Shown one piece after another: positions 19,338 through 27,922 of a stretch of DNA of 64,000 bases. This DNA comes from Streptomyces albipurpureus (GTDB taxonomy: Bacteria; Actinomycetota; Actinomycetes; Streptomycetales; Streptomycetaceae), in the NCBI RefSeq assembly GCF_023701525.1, contig NZ_JAMQAW010000030.1:62001-126000 (forward strand). The letters run 5' to 3'. Below the pieces are notes generated by a model. The model made no database searches. It was not told the DNA's origin and saw only the letters and a program-made list of their open reading frames with translations. Every line of letters starts with the position of its first letter. Position 1 is the first letter of the stretch. Both the position numbers and the translations under genes were made by a program.

Positions 19338-20181
19338 GGGTCCACGCTAGAAGTGGGTGCTACTCCGGGGGATCGGCCACAGGTCTTGAAGGCATGTCCG
19401 CCTCAGGTTGTACTGGTGGGCCCCGGGCCACCTCCTGTAGGTGGAGGAGACCCTCAGAGCAGATGACCCGATTCTCGGGGCCCGCTCAGGGACGGTGCGT
19501 CTTCGTCTGCCGGCGCTCAGACCCGCGCTCACCTTGGAAGGGGCGATTCCGCAACGGTGGGATGCCCCACCCTCGGCTTCTCCCACCGGTCCCCGCGCAG
19601 CCGGCGAGATCCTGTGCTCAGTCGACACGGAGTCTCTGATCTCAATCCTTCGTTCGCTGGTGGGCCCTCCCCCTCATCGGGGCTTGTGAGAGCGGTGTCC
19701 ACGGCTCACCGGCGCAAGCCCCCGTGTACCCGAAGGCGACCGGGCACACGGCAGACAGATCCTTCTCACCACCCATCGACCGGCCTCACAAGCCGGCGCC
19801 CCGAGTCGGCCGCGCGGCTGCGCTTACGGGCTTTTGGCCCGAGGCCTACGACGTACGACAACAGGGACCGGGCGGAGCGGTGAGATCGCGGCGGCCGAAA
19901 AACAAGGCCCCAGGAGGAGCTGGGGCCTCCCCCCGGAGACTCCCAGGAGGCCCGCCGGGCATCAGACCTGAGGCTGATAGAGATCCAGCCTCTCGGGGCC
20001 GCGTCGGTGCCACCCGTCCGACACCTGTCCCCTTGCGTCGCAACGGACCTCGGACGCCGCCTCCAGCCGCCCCACTCCAGCAGCCGCCTTCCTCCAGGCC
20101 GAACCAACCGGTCTGGCGCCGCTGACGGCCAGCAGAAGCCGGTCCCACCGAAGCCGAGAGGCGCCACCACCGCAGAAGCAC
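19338..20181. other. Gene-poor spacer with one hairpin
   Basis: No supported gene in about 840 bases. A 9-bp inverted repeat AGGCCCCAG / CTGGGGCCT (19905-19928, loop GAGGAG) is terminator-like but has no obvious gene feeding into it. Open frames here are Arg/Pro-rich and lack ribosome sites. Confidence 0.5.
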
Positions 20182-20213
20182 CTGTGCGGCGGCACCGAAG
20201 TGCCGCCGCACAG
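20182..20213 (-). terminator. Terminator of the small secreted protein gene
   Basis: Perfect 14-bp inverted repeat CTGTGCGGCGGCAC / GTGCCGCCGCACAG with loop CGAA, 42 bases past the stop codon at 20256. Confidence 0.85.
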
Positions 20214-20255
20214 TCCGTCGTTCACCCCACGATCGCCCCCCCTACGGGCCGGGCG

Positions 20256-20558
20256 TCACCACAGATTCGTGAAGTTCACTACCGCGTTCGTCTGGTCGAC
20301 GACCGTGAACGCGGAGCCGTTCACACTGGCGATATTGCTCTGGGCGCTCGCCCCATCGCCGCTTGCGACCTGCTGGCCGGTGGTGGAGTTCCCCAGGTTG
20401 GCGCCGCCGACACCGCTGCCGACGATCGCGGCAACAGTCGCATTCGATCCGTCGCCCAAGATGGGGTCAGCGGCCGTGGCAACGCCCGAGAAGAGGGCGA
20501 CCGTCAGAGGCAGAGCAGCAGCGGCGGCGAGGACGCGGGCGGTACGGATGCTTGCCAT
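20256..20558 (-). CDS. Small secreted Asn/Gly/Val-rich protein, possible surface protein
   Basis: It encodes 100 residues. ATG at 20558 follows GGAGGAA at ideal distance. A Sec signal peptide (ASIRTARVLAAAAALPLTV) ends near GVATA. The mature 70 residues have no Cys and are rich in Gly, Asn, Ser, Val and Ala, with short polar/aliphatic alternation (SNIASVNGSAFTVVDQTNA) and a C-terminal aromatic end (NFTNLW). The composition suggests beta-rich or self-associating surface protein, as with rodlins or curli-like repeats, but there is no clear match to rodlin or chaplin signatures. Function is not recognised. Strong initiation signals and a strong terminator suggest high expression. Confidence 0.75.
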   Translation of the reverse strand: MASIRTARVLAAAAALPLTVALFSGVATAADPILGDGSNATVAAIVGSGVGGANLGNSTTGQQVASGDGASAQSNIASVNGSAFTVVDQTNAVVNFTNLW

Positions 20559-20864
20559 GTCAATTCCTCCAGGAACCGAAAGTGCAGAGGTACGGCTTAC
20601 TCCAAGGCGGTTGGCCGACCGCCCCGGCTTCATGGTCACGACGTCGCGACCTCAGAGTTGCCCATCAAATCCCCGGCGAACCACCCAAGTCCTATCGATT
20701 CCCCCTCAAGCGTGAGGACAGGGCGATAAACCCCTTTCCCGCCCGCTGGATCACCTACCGCCCCCTCCAGTGAGGGCCGGGCCAAGCACAGCCCGGGCGC
20801 TGCAAGAGGTGAAGCGTTACGGCATGTTTTCAGACATTCTCCCCACCCTCCCCCCTTCCTTTCT

Positions 20865-20880
20865 TCGAACGCTTGTACGA
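20865..20880. promoter_or_regulatory. LexA-type SOS box upstream of PrimPol
   Basis: TCGAACGCTTGTACGA matches the actinobacterial/Bacillus-type SOS palindrome TCGAAC-N4-GTTCGA with one mismatch. It ends 10 bases before the PrimPol ATG, so LexA binding would block transcription or initiation. The rest of the 20559-20864 spacer holds the promoter of the leftward secreted-protein gene and a pyrimidine-rich stretch; no other gene is seen. Confidence 0.7.
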
Positions 20881-20890
20881 AAATAGGGTT

Positions 20891-21919
20891 ATGGCCATCA
20901 CCGACCGGGGACCCGCCGCTCTGGCCCTTGCCCATGCGCTCTTCGCCGCCGAGCGGGGGCTCCCGGTCATTCCCCTCTCCCCCACCAAGCTCCCGGCTCT
21001 GCCCTCACCGCATCGGCACGACATCGAGCCGGTACGGTGCCGAGGCGAGTGCGGTCTGACGGGACACGGCGTCCATGACGCCACCACCGACCCGGCCGGG
21101 GTGCGAGCGCTCTTCGCCGCCGCGCCCTGGGCAACCGGCTACGGCATCGCGTGCGGTCGGCCCCCACACCATCTGATCGGCATAGACCTCGACGTCAAAC
21201 CGCCACCGGCCCACCCGAACGACCCAGCGCCAAGCGGTCAAGCCAACGGCCCGAGCGCCTCGCCGAACTGCCCGACAGTCGATCCGCACCGGCTGCCGAA
21301 CCGTTCGAATGAGGCGAATGAAGCGAAAGGGGTGGATGAGGTGAAAGAGGCGCCGGCCGATTCCCTCTCCTCACTCCACTACCTGGCGCTGCGCCATCTC
21401 TTCACCATCCCGGAGACGATCACCGTGCTCACACCGAGCGGCGGTCGACACCTCTGGCTGACGGGCCCGCCCGATGTCGTCGTACCCAACTCGGTCGGCA
21501 GGCTCGCTCCCGGCATCGACGTCCGTGGGGCCGGCGGCTATCTGGTCGGCCCCGGATCGTGCTCTCACCAGGGTCTCTATCGCCTCGCCCCCGGCACGGC
21601 CGAACTCTCACCCGCCAAGTGCCCCCGCGCCCTCCTCCGCCTTGTCGCACCCCCCGCGCGCGCCCAGCAGACCGCCCCCACGCCCTCCGGGACCCGCCCG
21701 CAGCATGGCCAGGGCCTGGTTCAGTTTGTGCGGGCAGCCCATGAAGGCCAGCGCAACACCCGTCTGTTCTGGGCCGCCTGCCGCGCCTACGAGAACCGCA
21801 TCGGCACCACCTTGGCGAACGCCCTCACCAAGGCGGCGGTCCAGGCCGGTCTGACCGAGCGAGAAGCGCGCGCCACGATCGCCTCCGCCGCCAGACTCAC
21901 CTCAAGCCCCACCCGTTAA
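20891..21919 (+). CDS. Bifunctional DNA primase/polymerase (PrimPol), SOS-controlled
   Basis: The protein has 342 residues from the ATG at 20891; only a short AGGG is nearby, and a TTG at 20873 is a less likely start. It belongs to the archaeo-eukaryotic primase superfamily PrimPol group. All three catalytic motifs are present: GIDLDVKP (metal-binding Asp pair, about residue 100), PSGGRHLWLTG (nucleotide-binding His, about 185) and GIDVRGAGGYLVGPGS (third Asp, about 210). Between motifs 1 and 2 is an insert with charged repeats (SNEANEAKGVDEVKEA). The C-terminal 80 residues form a helical domain (ENRIGTTLANALTKAAVQAG). PrimPols synthesise primers de novo and can restart stalled forks. An SOS box lies in the promoter, and the gene ends 12 bases from the convergent ImuB-like gene, itself SOS-linked through DnaE2. 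Confidence 0.88.
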   Translation: MAITDRGPAALALAHALFAAERGLPVIPLSPTKLPALPSPHRHDIEPVRCRGECGLTGHGVHDATTDPAGVRALFAAAPWATGYGIACGRPPHHLIGIDLDVKPPPAHPNDPAPSGQANGPSASPNCPTVDPHRLPNRSNEANEAKGVDEVKEAPADSLSSLHYLALRHLFTIPETITVLTPSGGRHLWLTGPPDVVVPNSVGRLAPGIDVRGAGGYLVGPGSCSHQGLYRLAPGTAELSPAKCPRALLRLVAPPARAQQTAPTPSGTRPQHGQGLVQFVRAAHEGQRNTRLFWAACRAYENRIGTTLANALTKAAVQAGLTEREARATIASAARLTSSPTR

Positions 21920-21931
21920 CCGGCACGGCCC

Positions 21932-23002
21932 TCACACATCCGCGAGCGTTGCCGCCCGCACCGCCCCCGGCCCGAAGCGGGCGCGTGCCCGGTCAGCCGA
22001 GATCTCGATACGGCGGGCCCGATCATCGGCGGGATCAAAGGTGAGCTGGGTGATCTCATCCTCGATCGGCTGGAGTTCCTCGGCCCGCACGGCAATCCCA
22101 CGGACCCTGGCCCGTTGCAGCCCAAACGTCTCGTACAGGTCATAAGCCACCCGTACCAGCGCAATGCCATGACTGGTGGATTCGGGCAGAGTACGCGTCC
22201 GGGTAGTGGTGGAGCCATCGGCATAGCGCATGGTCAGGGTCAGTCGCCGGGTGATCTGATGCTCGGACCGCAGCCGAATGCCCAGCTCCTCGACGAGAGC
22301 GAGAACGGCTCGGCGGTGCCGGTCCGGGTCCAGTTCATCGCGGAGAAAAGCATGATCGGCCCGATAGGAACGGGACGGCGCCTGCGGAGTGACGGGACGG
22401 GTATCCAGACCATGGGCCCGCTCATGGAGCAGCCGCCCCTGGGTACGCCCGAGAAGCCGCTGCAAAGTGCCCGGAGCGGTGTCGGCAACGGCGCCGATGG
22501 TGTGGAGTCCATGGCGTGCGAGCAATCCGGCCATCGCGGGGCCAACCCCGTACAGCGCACCGACCTGACGAGGCCGAAGAAAACTAGCAATCGCTTCCGG
22601 TTCTGAGCTGAGATGGGTTATTCCACCAGGTGCAGTCGTGTCGACGGCCATGGCAGCAAGCATCCGGTTACCGGCCGATCCAAGGGTGGTGCCGACACCG
22701 TGCAGCGCGGTGACACGCATCTGGATCAACTGGGCGAGCTCATGGGGACCGCAGGAGAAATAGCGCAGCGCGCCGGTGATGTCGCAGTCGGCGTCGGTGG
22801 GAGGGATGGCCTGCACTCGGGGGGTGATCCCATGGAGCTGCTCCAGCAGCGATCCATACAACTCGGGGTCGTAGCCGCTGCCCTCCAGGTGGTAGTGGAC
22901 GCGTAGGACATGCCGGGTGCCCACGGGGGTGTTATCGGCCAGCGAAGTGCCCGGGCGAGCACTGTCGTACCGCGACATCGCGCCATTCGCGTACTGCGTC
23001 AT
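21932..23002 (-). CDS. Y-family polymerase-like protein lacking catalytic acids (ImuB-like)
   Basis: The protein has 356 residues. ATG at 23002 follows GGAAGGT; the frame extends far upstream into the dnaE2 region but only as a shadow. The fold is recognisable from palm/fingers remnants, the thumb HhH (ALYGVGPAMAGLLARHGLHTIG) and the little-finger region (LVEELGIRLRSEHQITRRLTL). The two catalytic motifs of true DinB are absent: the N-terminal Asp-x-Asp position reads VLRVHYHLEG, and the SIDEA position reads DCDITGALRYF. This matches ImuB, the non-catalytic adaptor that links DnaE2 to the beta clamp in the mycobacterial mutasome. It lies 85 bases downstream of dnaE2 on the same strand, so both should share the SOS-controlled transcript. 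No obvious clamp-binding pentapeptide is seen at the C-terminus. Confidence 0.8.
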   Translation of the reverse strand: MTQYANGAMSRYDSARPGTSLADNTPVGTRHVLRVHYHLEGSGYDPELYGSLLEQLHGITPRVQAIPPTDADCDITGALRYFSCGPHELAQLIQMRVTALHGVGTTLGSAGNRMLAAMAVDTTAPGGITHLSSEPEAIASFLRPRQVGALYGVGPAMAGLLARHGLHTIGAVADTAPGTLQRLLGRTQGRLLHERAHGLDTRPVTPQAPSRSYRADHAFLRDELDPDRHRRAVLALVEELGIRLRSEHQITRRLTLTMRYADGSTTTRTRTLPESTSHGIALVRVAYDLYETFGLQRARVRGIAVRAEELQPIEDEITQLTFDPADDRARRIEISADRARARFGPGAVRAATLADV

Positions 23003-23087
23003 CGCGCCGCACCTTCCGTGTGCCCTTTCGCGTTCATCAGGCCCGTACGCCCTTCGGGGTGCATCCAGCCCATGTGCCCTTCGGCGT

Positions 23088-26000
23088 TCACCCGGCGCTC
23101 CCTGGGCTGGTGTAGCCGAACGACTTGAGGTCGGGCGTTCGGAGATCGCCTGCGGGCTGGAGATCGGCCCACGGATGGAGACTCGCCCCGGTCTCCTGCG
23201 CGATCGTGCGCCGGGGGCGCCCGCCCGGCGCCGGTGAATCGTCCATCGCTGGCTGCGCCCCATCACCGGACGACTGCGATACGGGTGTGACAGCGGGCCC
23301 GAGCAGCCGATGCACGGCCTCCGGCCCCTCGTCACGGCGGGCGACGGCCAGTGCCTCCAGGTCCCAGGCCATCGTCCCGACGATGGTGCCGCGCCCGCCC
23401 CGCCGCTGCACCGTGCCGCGTACCAGCAGCAGCCCGGAGTGGAAGACCGTGTGCGCGCAGGCGTCATGGCTGTCTTCGAAGAAGGCCAGATCGACCAGGC
23501 CCGAACCGTCGTCGAGGGTCACGAAGATGATCCGCTTGCCGGATGCGATCGGCGGGGTCTGCGTAGCCGCGCGTACGCCTGCCACCAGAACGGTCTCGCC
23601 GGCCCGCAGCTGCTGTAGATGCCGGGCGTCGGTGGCCCCGAGTTCACGCAGCAGCCGATGGTGATGGTCCATCAGATGCCTGCTCACATCCATGCCGAGG
23701 ACTCGCAGTTCGGCTCCGAGCGCTTCTCGGCTGGTCATTTCCGGGAGCCCCGCGCTCTGCCCCTGCGGTTCGTCGGTACGGAGGGGAAGCTGGCCGTCGT
23801 CGAGTGGTCGGCCACGGTACTGGCGGTGGAGTTCGGCGATCTGGAGCAGCAGATCGCGTCGGGTGAGTTCACCGCGTACCGGCTGGAGTGCGCCGATGTC
23901 GGCGAGGCGGTCGGCGATCGGTCGGCTGGGACGGGCGCGCTGCCAGAAGTCGGAGAGGGAGCTGTAGGGATGGGCGGCGGCGATACGAGTGACCTCATCG
24001 CCGCTGATACCGCGCACCTCGGACAGGGCCAGCCGTACGCCGTAGGTGCCGTCCGGCGCCTGTTCAAGGCTGTGGTGGGGGCCGGAGCGATTGATGTCGA
24101 CGGGGAGGACGGCGATGCCATGGCGACGGGCGTCCGCGACGATGACGCGTTTGGGCCACATACCGGGGTCGTGTTCGAGCAGGCCCGCGTAGAGAGCGGC
24201 GGGATAGTGCGCTTTCAGCCAGGCCGACTGAAGTGCGGGTACGGCGAAGGCGACCGCATGGGCGCGGGCGAATCCATAGGCGCCGAAGCCCTCGATGGTT
24301 TTCCATACGGTGTCGAGTACGGCGGGCGCGTAATCGCGGGCAGCGGCCTCCCGGTAGAACCAGGCGCGGACTCGGGGCAGCCGGGCCGGATTGCTCAGAG
24401 CGCGCCGGGCGAGATCACCGAAGGCCAGGTCGCAGCCGGTGAACTGATGGAAGATCTCAATGATCTGCTCATGCCAGATCAGCACTCCATAGGTGTCGGA
24501 GAGTATCGGTTCAAGATCCTTGTGCGGACTGGGAACCGGGCGGCCATGACGAGCGGCGACATACTGCTCCGGCATCCCTCCAGCCACCGGCCCTGGCCGA
24601 AAGAGGCTGATGTCGGCGATAACGTCTTGCGGGTCGCGGGGCTGCATCCGACTGAGGAGATCCATCTGCCCGGGTGACTCCAGCTGGAACATGCCGAGGG
24701 TGTCGGATGCCTGGATGAGCTTGAAGGCGAAGTGGTCGTCCAGCGGCACCTGGCGGGGGTCGTCCAGATCAATACGGCGGCCGGTGACGCGCTCGATCTC
24801 GGCGGTGGCATGGGCCATCGCCGACTGCATCCGTACACCGAGGATGTCCAGCTTGATCATTCCAAGGTCCTCAACATCCTCCTTGTCCGCCTGGACCATG
24901 GGATAGCCGCCCGTGGGCGTGGGCTGGACGGGGAGGCGATCGAGTAGCGAGGAGTCGGTGAGGATCACTCCACAGGGGTGCATGGCGATCCCTCGGGGGA
25001 GCGCGTCCAAGCCCTCGGCGAGTTCGAACAGAAGGCGGTACCGGGCCGCTTCGGCGGCCAGCTGCTTGAGCTCGGGCAGCTCGGCGAGAGCAGCGGTGAT
25101 ATCGCACGCCCGAATATGAGGAAACGATTTTGCAATACGGTCGACCTCGGTCGGAGCGATACCGAGTGCCAGCCCGGTATCGCGAAGCGCGTGCCGTGCT
25201 CGATAGGTCTCGGGCATCCCGGTGATCGCGACCCGCTCCCGCCCGAATCGCTCGATGACCCGGTCATAGACATCGAGCCGACGAGCGGACTCCACATCGA
25301 GGTCGATATCGGGCAGGTCCATCCGCCGACGGGACATAAAGCGCTCAAACAGCAACCGATGCTCAAGGGGGTTCGCGGTGGCGATATGGAGGACGTGGTT
25401 GACCATGCTGCCGGCGCCGGAGCCACGAGCAGCGACCCGAACACCCATATCCCGCACATCAGCGACAACTTGAGCCACTGTCAGAAAGTATGTATCGAAC
25501 TCCAGTTCGGTAATAATGGCCAGTTCTTCTTCGAGGCGAGTCCGAACGTCCGAGTCGCGATCCAGGCCCCGGCGTACCAGCCCGGCCTCACAACGCTCGC
25601 GCAGCACCCGAGCGGCGTCGGCGGCATCCTTTGCACCGACGGTTTCGGGCTCGGGAAAGTGCCGCCGCTTCAACCCCAGGTCGCCACCGGGGTCCAGCCG
25701 GCACATCCCGGCAGTCTCCGCGGTGGCCGCAAGCAGTCGGGCGGCACCAGCACGCCCCTCCCCGGCGGCCTGTGCGATCTGTTCGGCGGCAACCCGCATG
25801 GCATCGGGACCCTTCAGCCAGCGCTCCCCGGAGTCCAACTGGCGACGGTCGATGGGACGCAGCAGCCGGGCCGCGTCCAGCACATCGGCGAGCCGGTGCT
25901 GTTCCGGGTCGGCGTAACGGACGGCATTGGACAGCACGACCGGAACACCGGCCCTGCCCGCGAGCCCGAGCGTCCGAGCGGCCAACCGCAGCGAACCGGC

Positions 26001-26603
26001 TCCGGCTCCGGCGTGGCCATGCCAGACGGCCTCCAGGCGCAGCGACGGCCCGAATACCTCCCGCCAGGGGGCTAGCAGCCGCTCGGCGAGATCAGGACGC
26101 CCGGCAGCAAGAGCACGCAAGGGCTCGGCCACCGGCCCGAGCAGGGCGATCAGCCCCGCGCCGCCCTCTCGCCCACCGCCCGCGTACTGGCGCAGGGCGC
26201 TCCAGGACACCACGGGGCTGCCCCCGACGGGGTGGGCGTGGGCGGCGGACGTCAGTCGACAGAGCGCGGCCCAGCCCGCGCGGTCCCGGGCGAGCAAGGT
26301 GACACGGAGGGGCGGCTCCACCACATGGGCCCCGCCACGCACGGGGGTACGACGGCGCTGAGCATGGTCGGGGCGGGCGGGGGCAAGGGGCTCCACCGCG
26401 AGATCGACCCCGAAGACGGGCCGCACACCGTGCGCGATGGCCGCCTTCGCAAACCGAACCGCCCCGGTGACCGCATCCCGATCAGTCAGCGCCAGCGCCG
26501 CCATACCGCGCTCGGCGGCTCGGGCCACCAGGTCCTGGGGGTGCGAGGCGCCATAGCGGGTCGAGTAGCCGGATGCGACATGCAGATGAGTAAAGGCCTC
26601 CAT
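23088..26603 (-). CDS. dnaE2: Error-prone DNA polymerase III alpha subunit DnaE2
   Basis: The protein has 1,171 residues; ATG at 26603 follows GGAGGTG. Parts: PHP domain (1-280), palm/fingers (about 300-830), helix-hairpin-helix (about 870-930) and OB domain (about 1020-1090, VLVAGVRAATQTPP). Polymerase metal ligands are present: LPDIDLDVESARR and, later, LGMIKLDILGVRMQSAM. In the PHP domain the usual TDHDG reads LTDRDAV, so one His of the metal site is replaced by Arg, as expected for a non-proofreading PHP. DnaE2 carries out damage-induced mutagenesis and translesion synthesis with ImuB. A perfect SOS box lies 61 bases upstream. Downstream it is followed by the ImuB-like gene; a RecA-like ImuA is not seen nearby. 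Confidence 0.95.
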   Translation of the reverse strand: MEAFTHLHVASGYSTRYGASHPQDLVARAAERGMAALALTDRDAVTGAVRFAKAAIAHGVRPVFGVDLAVEPLAPARPDHAQRRRTPVRGGAHVVEPPLRVTLLARDRAGWAALCRLTSAAHAHPVGGSPVVSWSALRQYAGGGREGGAGLIALLGPVAEPLRALAAGRPDLAERLLAPWREVFGPSLRLEAVWHGHAGAGAGSLRLAARTLGLAGRAGVPVVLSNAVRYADPEQHRLADVLDAARLLRPIDRRQLDSGERWLKGPDAMRVAAEQIAQAAGEGRAGAARLLAATAETAGMCRLDPGGDLGLKRRHFPEPETVGAKDAADAARVLRERCEAGLVRRGLDRDSDVRTRLEEELAIITELEFDTYFLTVAQVVADVRDMGVRVAARGSGAGSMVNHVLHIATANPLEHRLLFERFMSRRRMDLPDIDLDVESARRLDVYDRVIERFGRERVAITGMPETYRARHALRDTGLALGIAPTEVDRIAKSFPHIRACDITAALAELPELKQLAAEAARYRLLFELAEGLDALPRGIAMHPCGVILTDSSLLDRLPVQPTPTGGYPMVQADKEDVEDLGMIKLDILGVRMQSAMAHATAEIERVTGRRIDLDDPRQVPLDDHFAFKLIQASDTLGMFQLESPGQMDLLSRMQPRDPQDVIADISLFRPGPVAGGMPEQYVAARHGRPVPSPHKDLEPILSDTYGVLIWHEQIIEIFHQFTGCDLAFGDLARRALSNPARLPRVRAWFYREAAARDYAPAVLDTVWKTIEGFGAYGFARAHAVAFAVPALQSAWLKAHYPAALYAGLLEHDPGMWPKRVIVADARRHGIAVLPVDINRSGPHHSLEQAPDGTYGVRLALSEVRGISGDEVTRIAAAHPYSSLSDFWQRARPSRPIADRLADIGALQPVRGELTRRDLLLQIAELHRQYRGRPLDDGQLPLRTDEPQGQSAGLPEMTSREALGAELRVLGMDVSRHLMDHHHRLLRELGATDARHLQQLRAGETVLVAGVRAATQTPPIASGKRIIFVTLDDGSGLVDLAFFEDSHDACAHTVFHSGLLLVRGTVQRRGGRGTIVGTMAWDLEALAVARRDEGPEAVHRLLGPAVTPVSQSSGDGAQPAMDDSPAPGGRPRRTIAQETGASLHPWADLQPAGDLRTPDLKSFGYTSPGSAG

Positions 26604-26663
26604 GCCACACCTCCAACTTTGACCCCCTTTGTCAGTCTCGTACGAATCACCCCGAAAGTCTCA

Positions 26664-26679
26664 TCGAACTTCTGTTCGA
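26664..26679. promoter_or_regulatory. Perfect LexA SOS box upstream of dnaE2
   Basis: TCGAACTTCTGTTCGA is an exact TCGAAC-N4-GTTCGA palindrome, 61-76 bases upstream of the dnaE2 ATG. This places the dnaE2/ImuB-like pair under DNA-damage control. The remaining 26604-26943 gap shows no gene. Confidence 0.85.
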
Positions 26680-26943
26680 GCAGAGTAGCGTGTGCTGCCT
26701 AGGGATGCGAACGGGATGGGTGAGGCGTATCAGCAGATGACAGCGGGTTTCCGGCCCATGACGAAGCCGGTACGAGACCGGTTGCGTCGCCAGCAGCCAC
26801 ACCCGCGCCCGGATACTCCGTGGGGCACCCATGTCGGGCGCCACGGGGGTGCGTCAGGGGCCTCGCCAAGGCCTGGGGAGGCGCCGGGGCGGCGGATCTC
26901 CGAGAGAGTCGGCCTCAGCGATCCCCGTTTCAAGGTCCTTCGA

Positions 26944-27405
26944 TCAGGACGCGCTCCGCTCATCGTCGACCCCCGGCACATTCGAATCTCGCCAGTCCGC
27001 CTCGCGCCAGTTCGCCTCGCAACGCCTGAAGAGGTAGTAGCCCACGGTGTCGCCCCTGAGGGCAGCTCCCTCATCGGACACCAGAAACGACCCATTGACC
27101 AGTTCCCAACCCTCCCGGCAAACGGAGTTGAGAATGACCACGGGATCGCTCGCGCTCTGCGTCACGTTTCCCGCTATCGCGATAATGACCGTTCGCAGCC
27201 CCGAGGCACTGATCGAACACTGGAACACCTGGTCCCCACGTTCAAACGACTGCCGAGCAAGCCCCACAGGTGTACTCATAAACGCCTGCCAGGCCCGCTT
27301 GCCCTCAGCGGCGTACTCCAGCTCCTGCGCCTCTCGCCGCTTCCGCTCCTTCTCCGCGGCTGCCTGAGCCAGTTGTTCGGGGCTCTTCTTGGAGATCAAC
27401 GACAT
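26944..27405 (-). CDS. Conserved hypothetical cytoplasmic protein
   Basis: It encodes 153 residues. ATG at 27405 follows GAGGGGGAAG at good distance. Residues 1-40 are highly charged and helical (EQLAQAAAEKERKRREAQE), probably a coiled coil. The rest looks like a small alpha/beta domain: VFQCSISASGLRTVII, then VILNSVCREGWELVNGSFLV and VGYYLFRR. The segment around GWELV resembles small DUF4177-type domains (one-strand/one-helix units of unknown role), which is my best guess. There is no signal peptide or membrane helix. Stop codon and tail are Trp/Glu-rich. It is transcribed toward dnaE2 but 340 bases away with the SOS box in between, so it is not clearly part of that unit. Confidence 0.65.
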   Translation of the reverse strand: MSLISKKSPEQLAQAAAEKERKRREAQELEYAAEGKRAWQAFMSTPVGLARQSFERGDQVFQCSISASGLRTVIIAIAGNVTQSASDPVVILNSVCREGWELVNGSFLVSDEGAALRGDTVGYYLFRRCEANWREADWRDSNVPGVDDERSAS

Positions 27406-27661
27406 ACTTCCCCCTCATATATCCGTTGCCTGCCTCATGTCCGCGCACCGCCTCAGTCCGTTGCACTGCCAAACCAGCTTCCACGGTTCCTCCGCGCCGA
27501 GATCGGCGCGGCCCAGCGGCGGGCAGTCGAAACCGAATGATCGATGACGCGCGGGCGGGCCCCGGAAGATCCTCAACAGAGGTGACGGCTGGCCCACACA
27601 TGGCCCATACGCACTGGTCAACGGTGGGATATGGGCGAGTCAGGGTGAGACAGGTCGAACG

Positions 27662-27698
27662 CAGAAGGGGCGCCCCTGTTTCAGGAGCACCCCTTCTG
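27662..27698. terminator. Terminator after tRNA-Ser(TGA)
   Basis: Inverted repeat CAGAAGGGG / CCCCTTCTG with inner pairing, 20 bases past the 3' end of the minus-strand tRNA. The rest of 27406-27661 shows no gene. Confidence 0.75.
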
Positions 27699-27717
27699 AC
27701 CTGCACATACTCTGATC

Positions 27718-27807
27718 TGGCGGTGGGTGTGGGATTTGAACCCACGGTGACATCGCTGCCACGACGGTTTTCAAGACCGTTCCCTTAGGCCGCTCGGGCA
27801 ACCCACC
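27718..27807 (-). tRNA. tRNA-Ser (anticodon TGA), CCA encoded
   Basis: Acceptor GGTGGGT/ACCCACC, G73, encoded CCA, long variable arm (CGTGGCAGCGATGTCACCG), and T arm GGGTTCAAATCCC. The anticodon loop is CTTGAAA, anticodon TGA, reading UCA/UCG-type serine codons. Confidence 0.95.
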
Positions 27808-27922
27808 CGCGCCCCGTGCCGTTCGGCGTGGAGCGGCTACAGACTACCGGCACCGGGGCGGAGCCCGCAGCAGCGTTCTTTCCGGGGGCTCCGTACCGGG
27901 GTGAGTGGCGCTGATGGGATGG

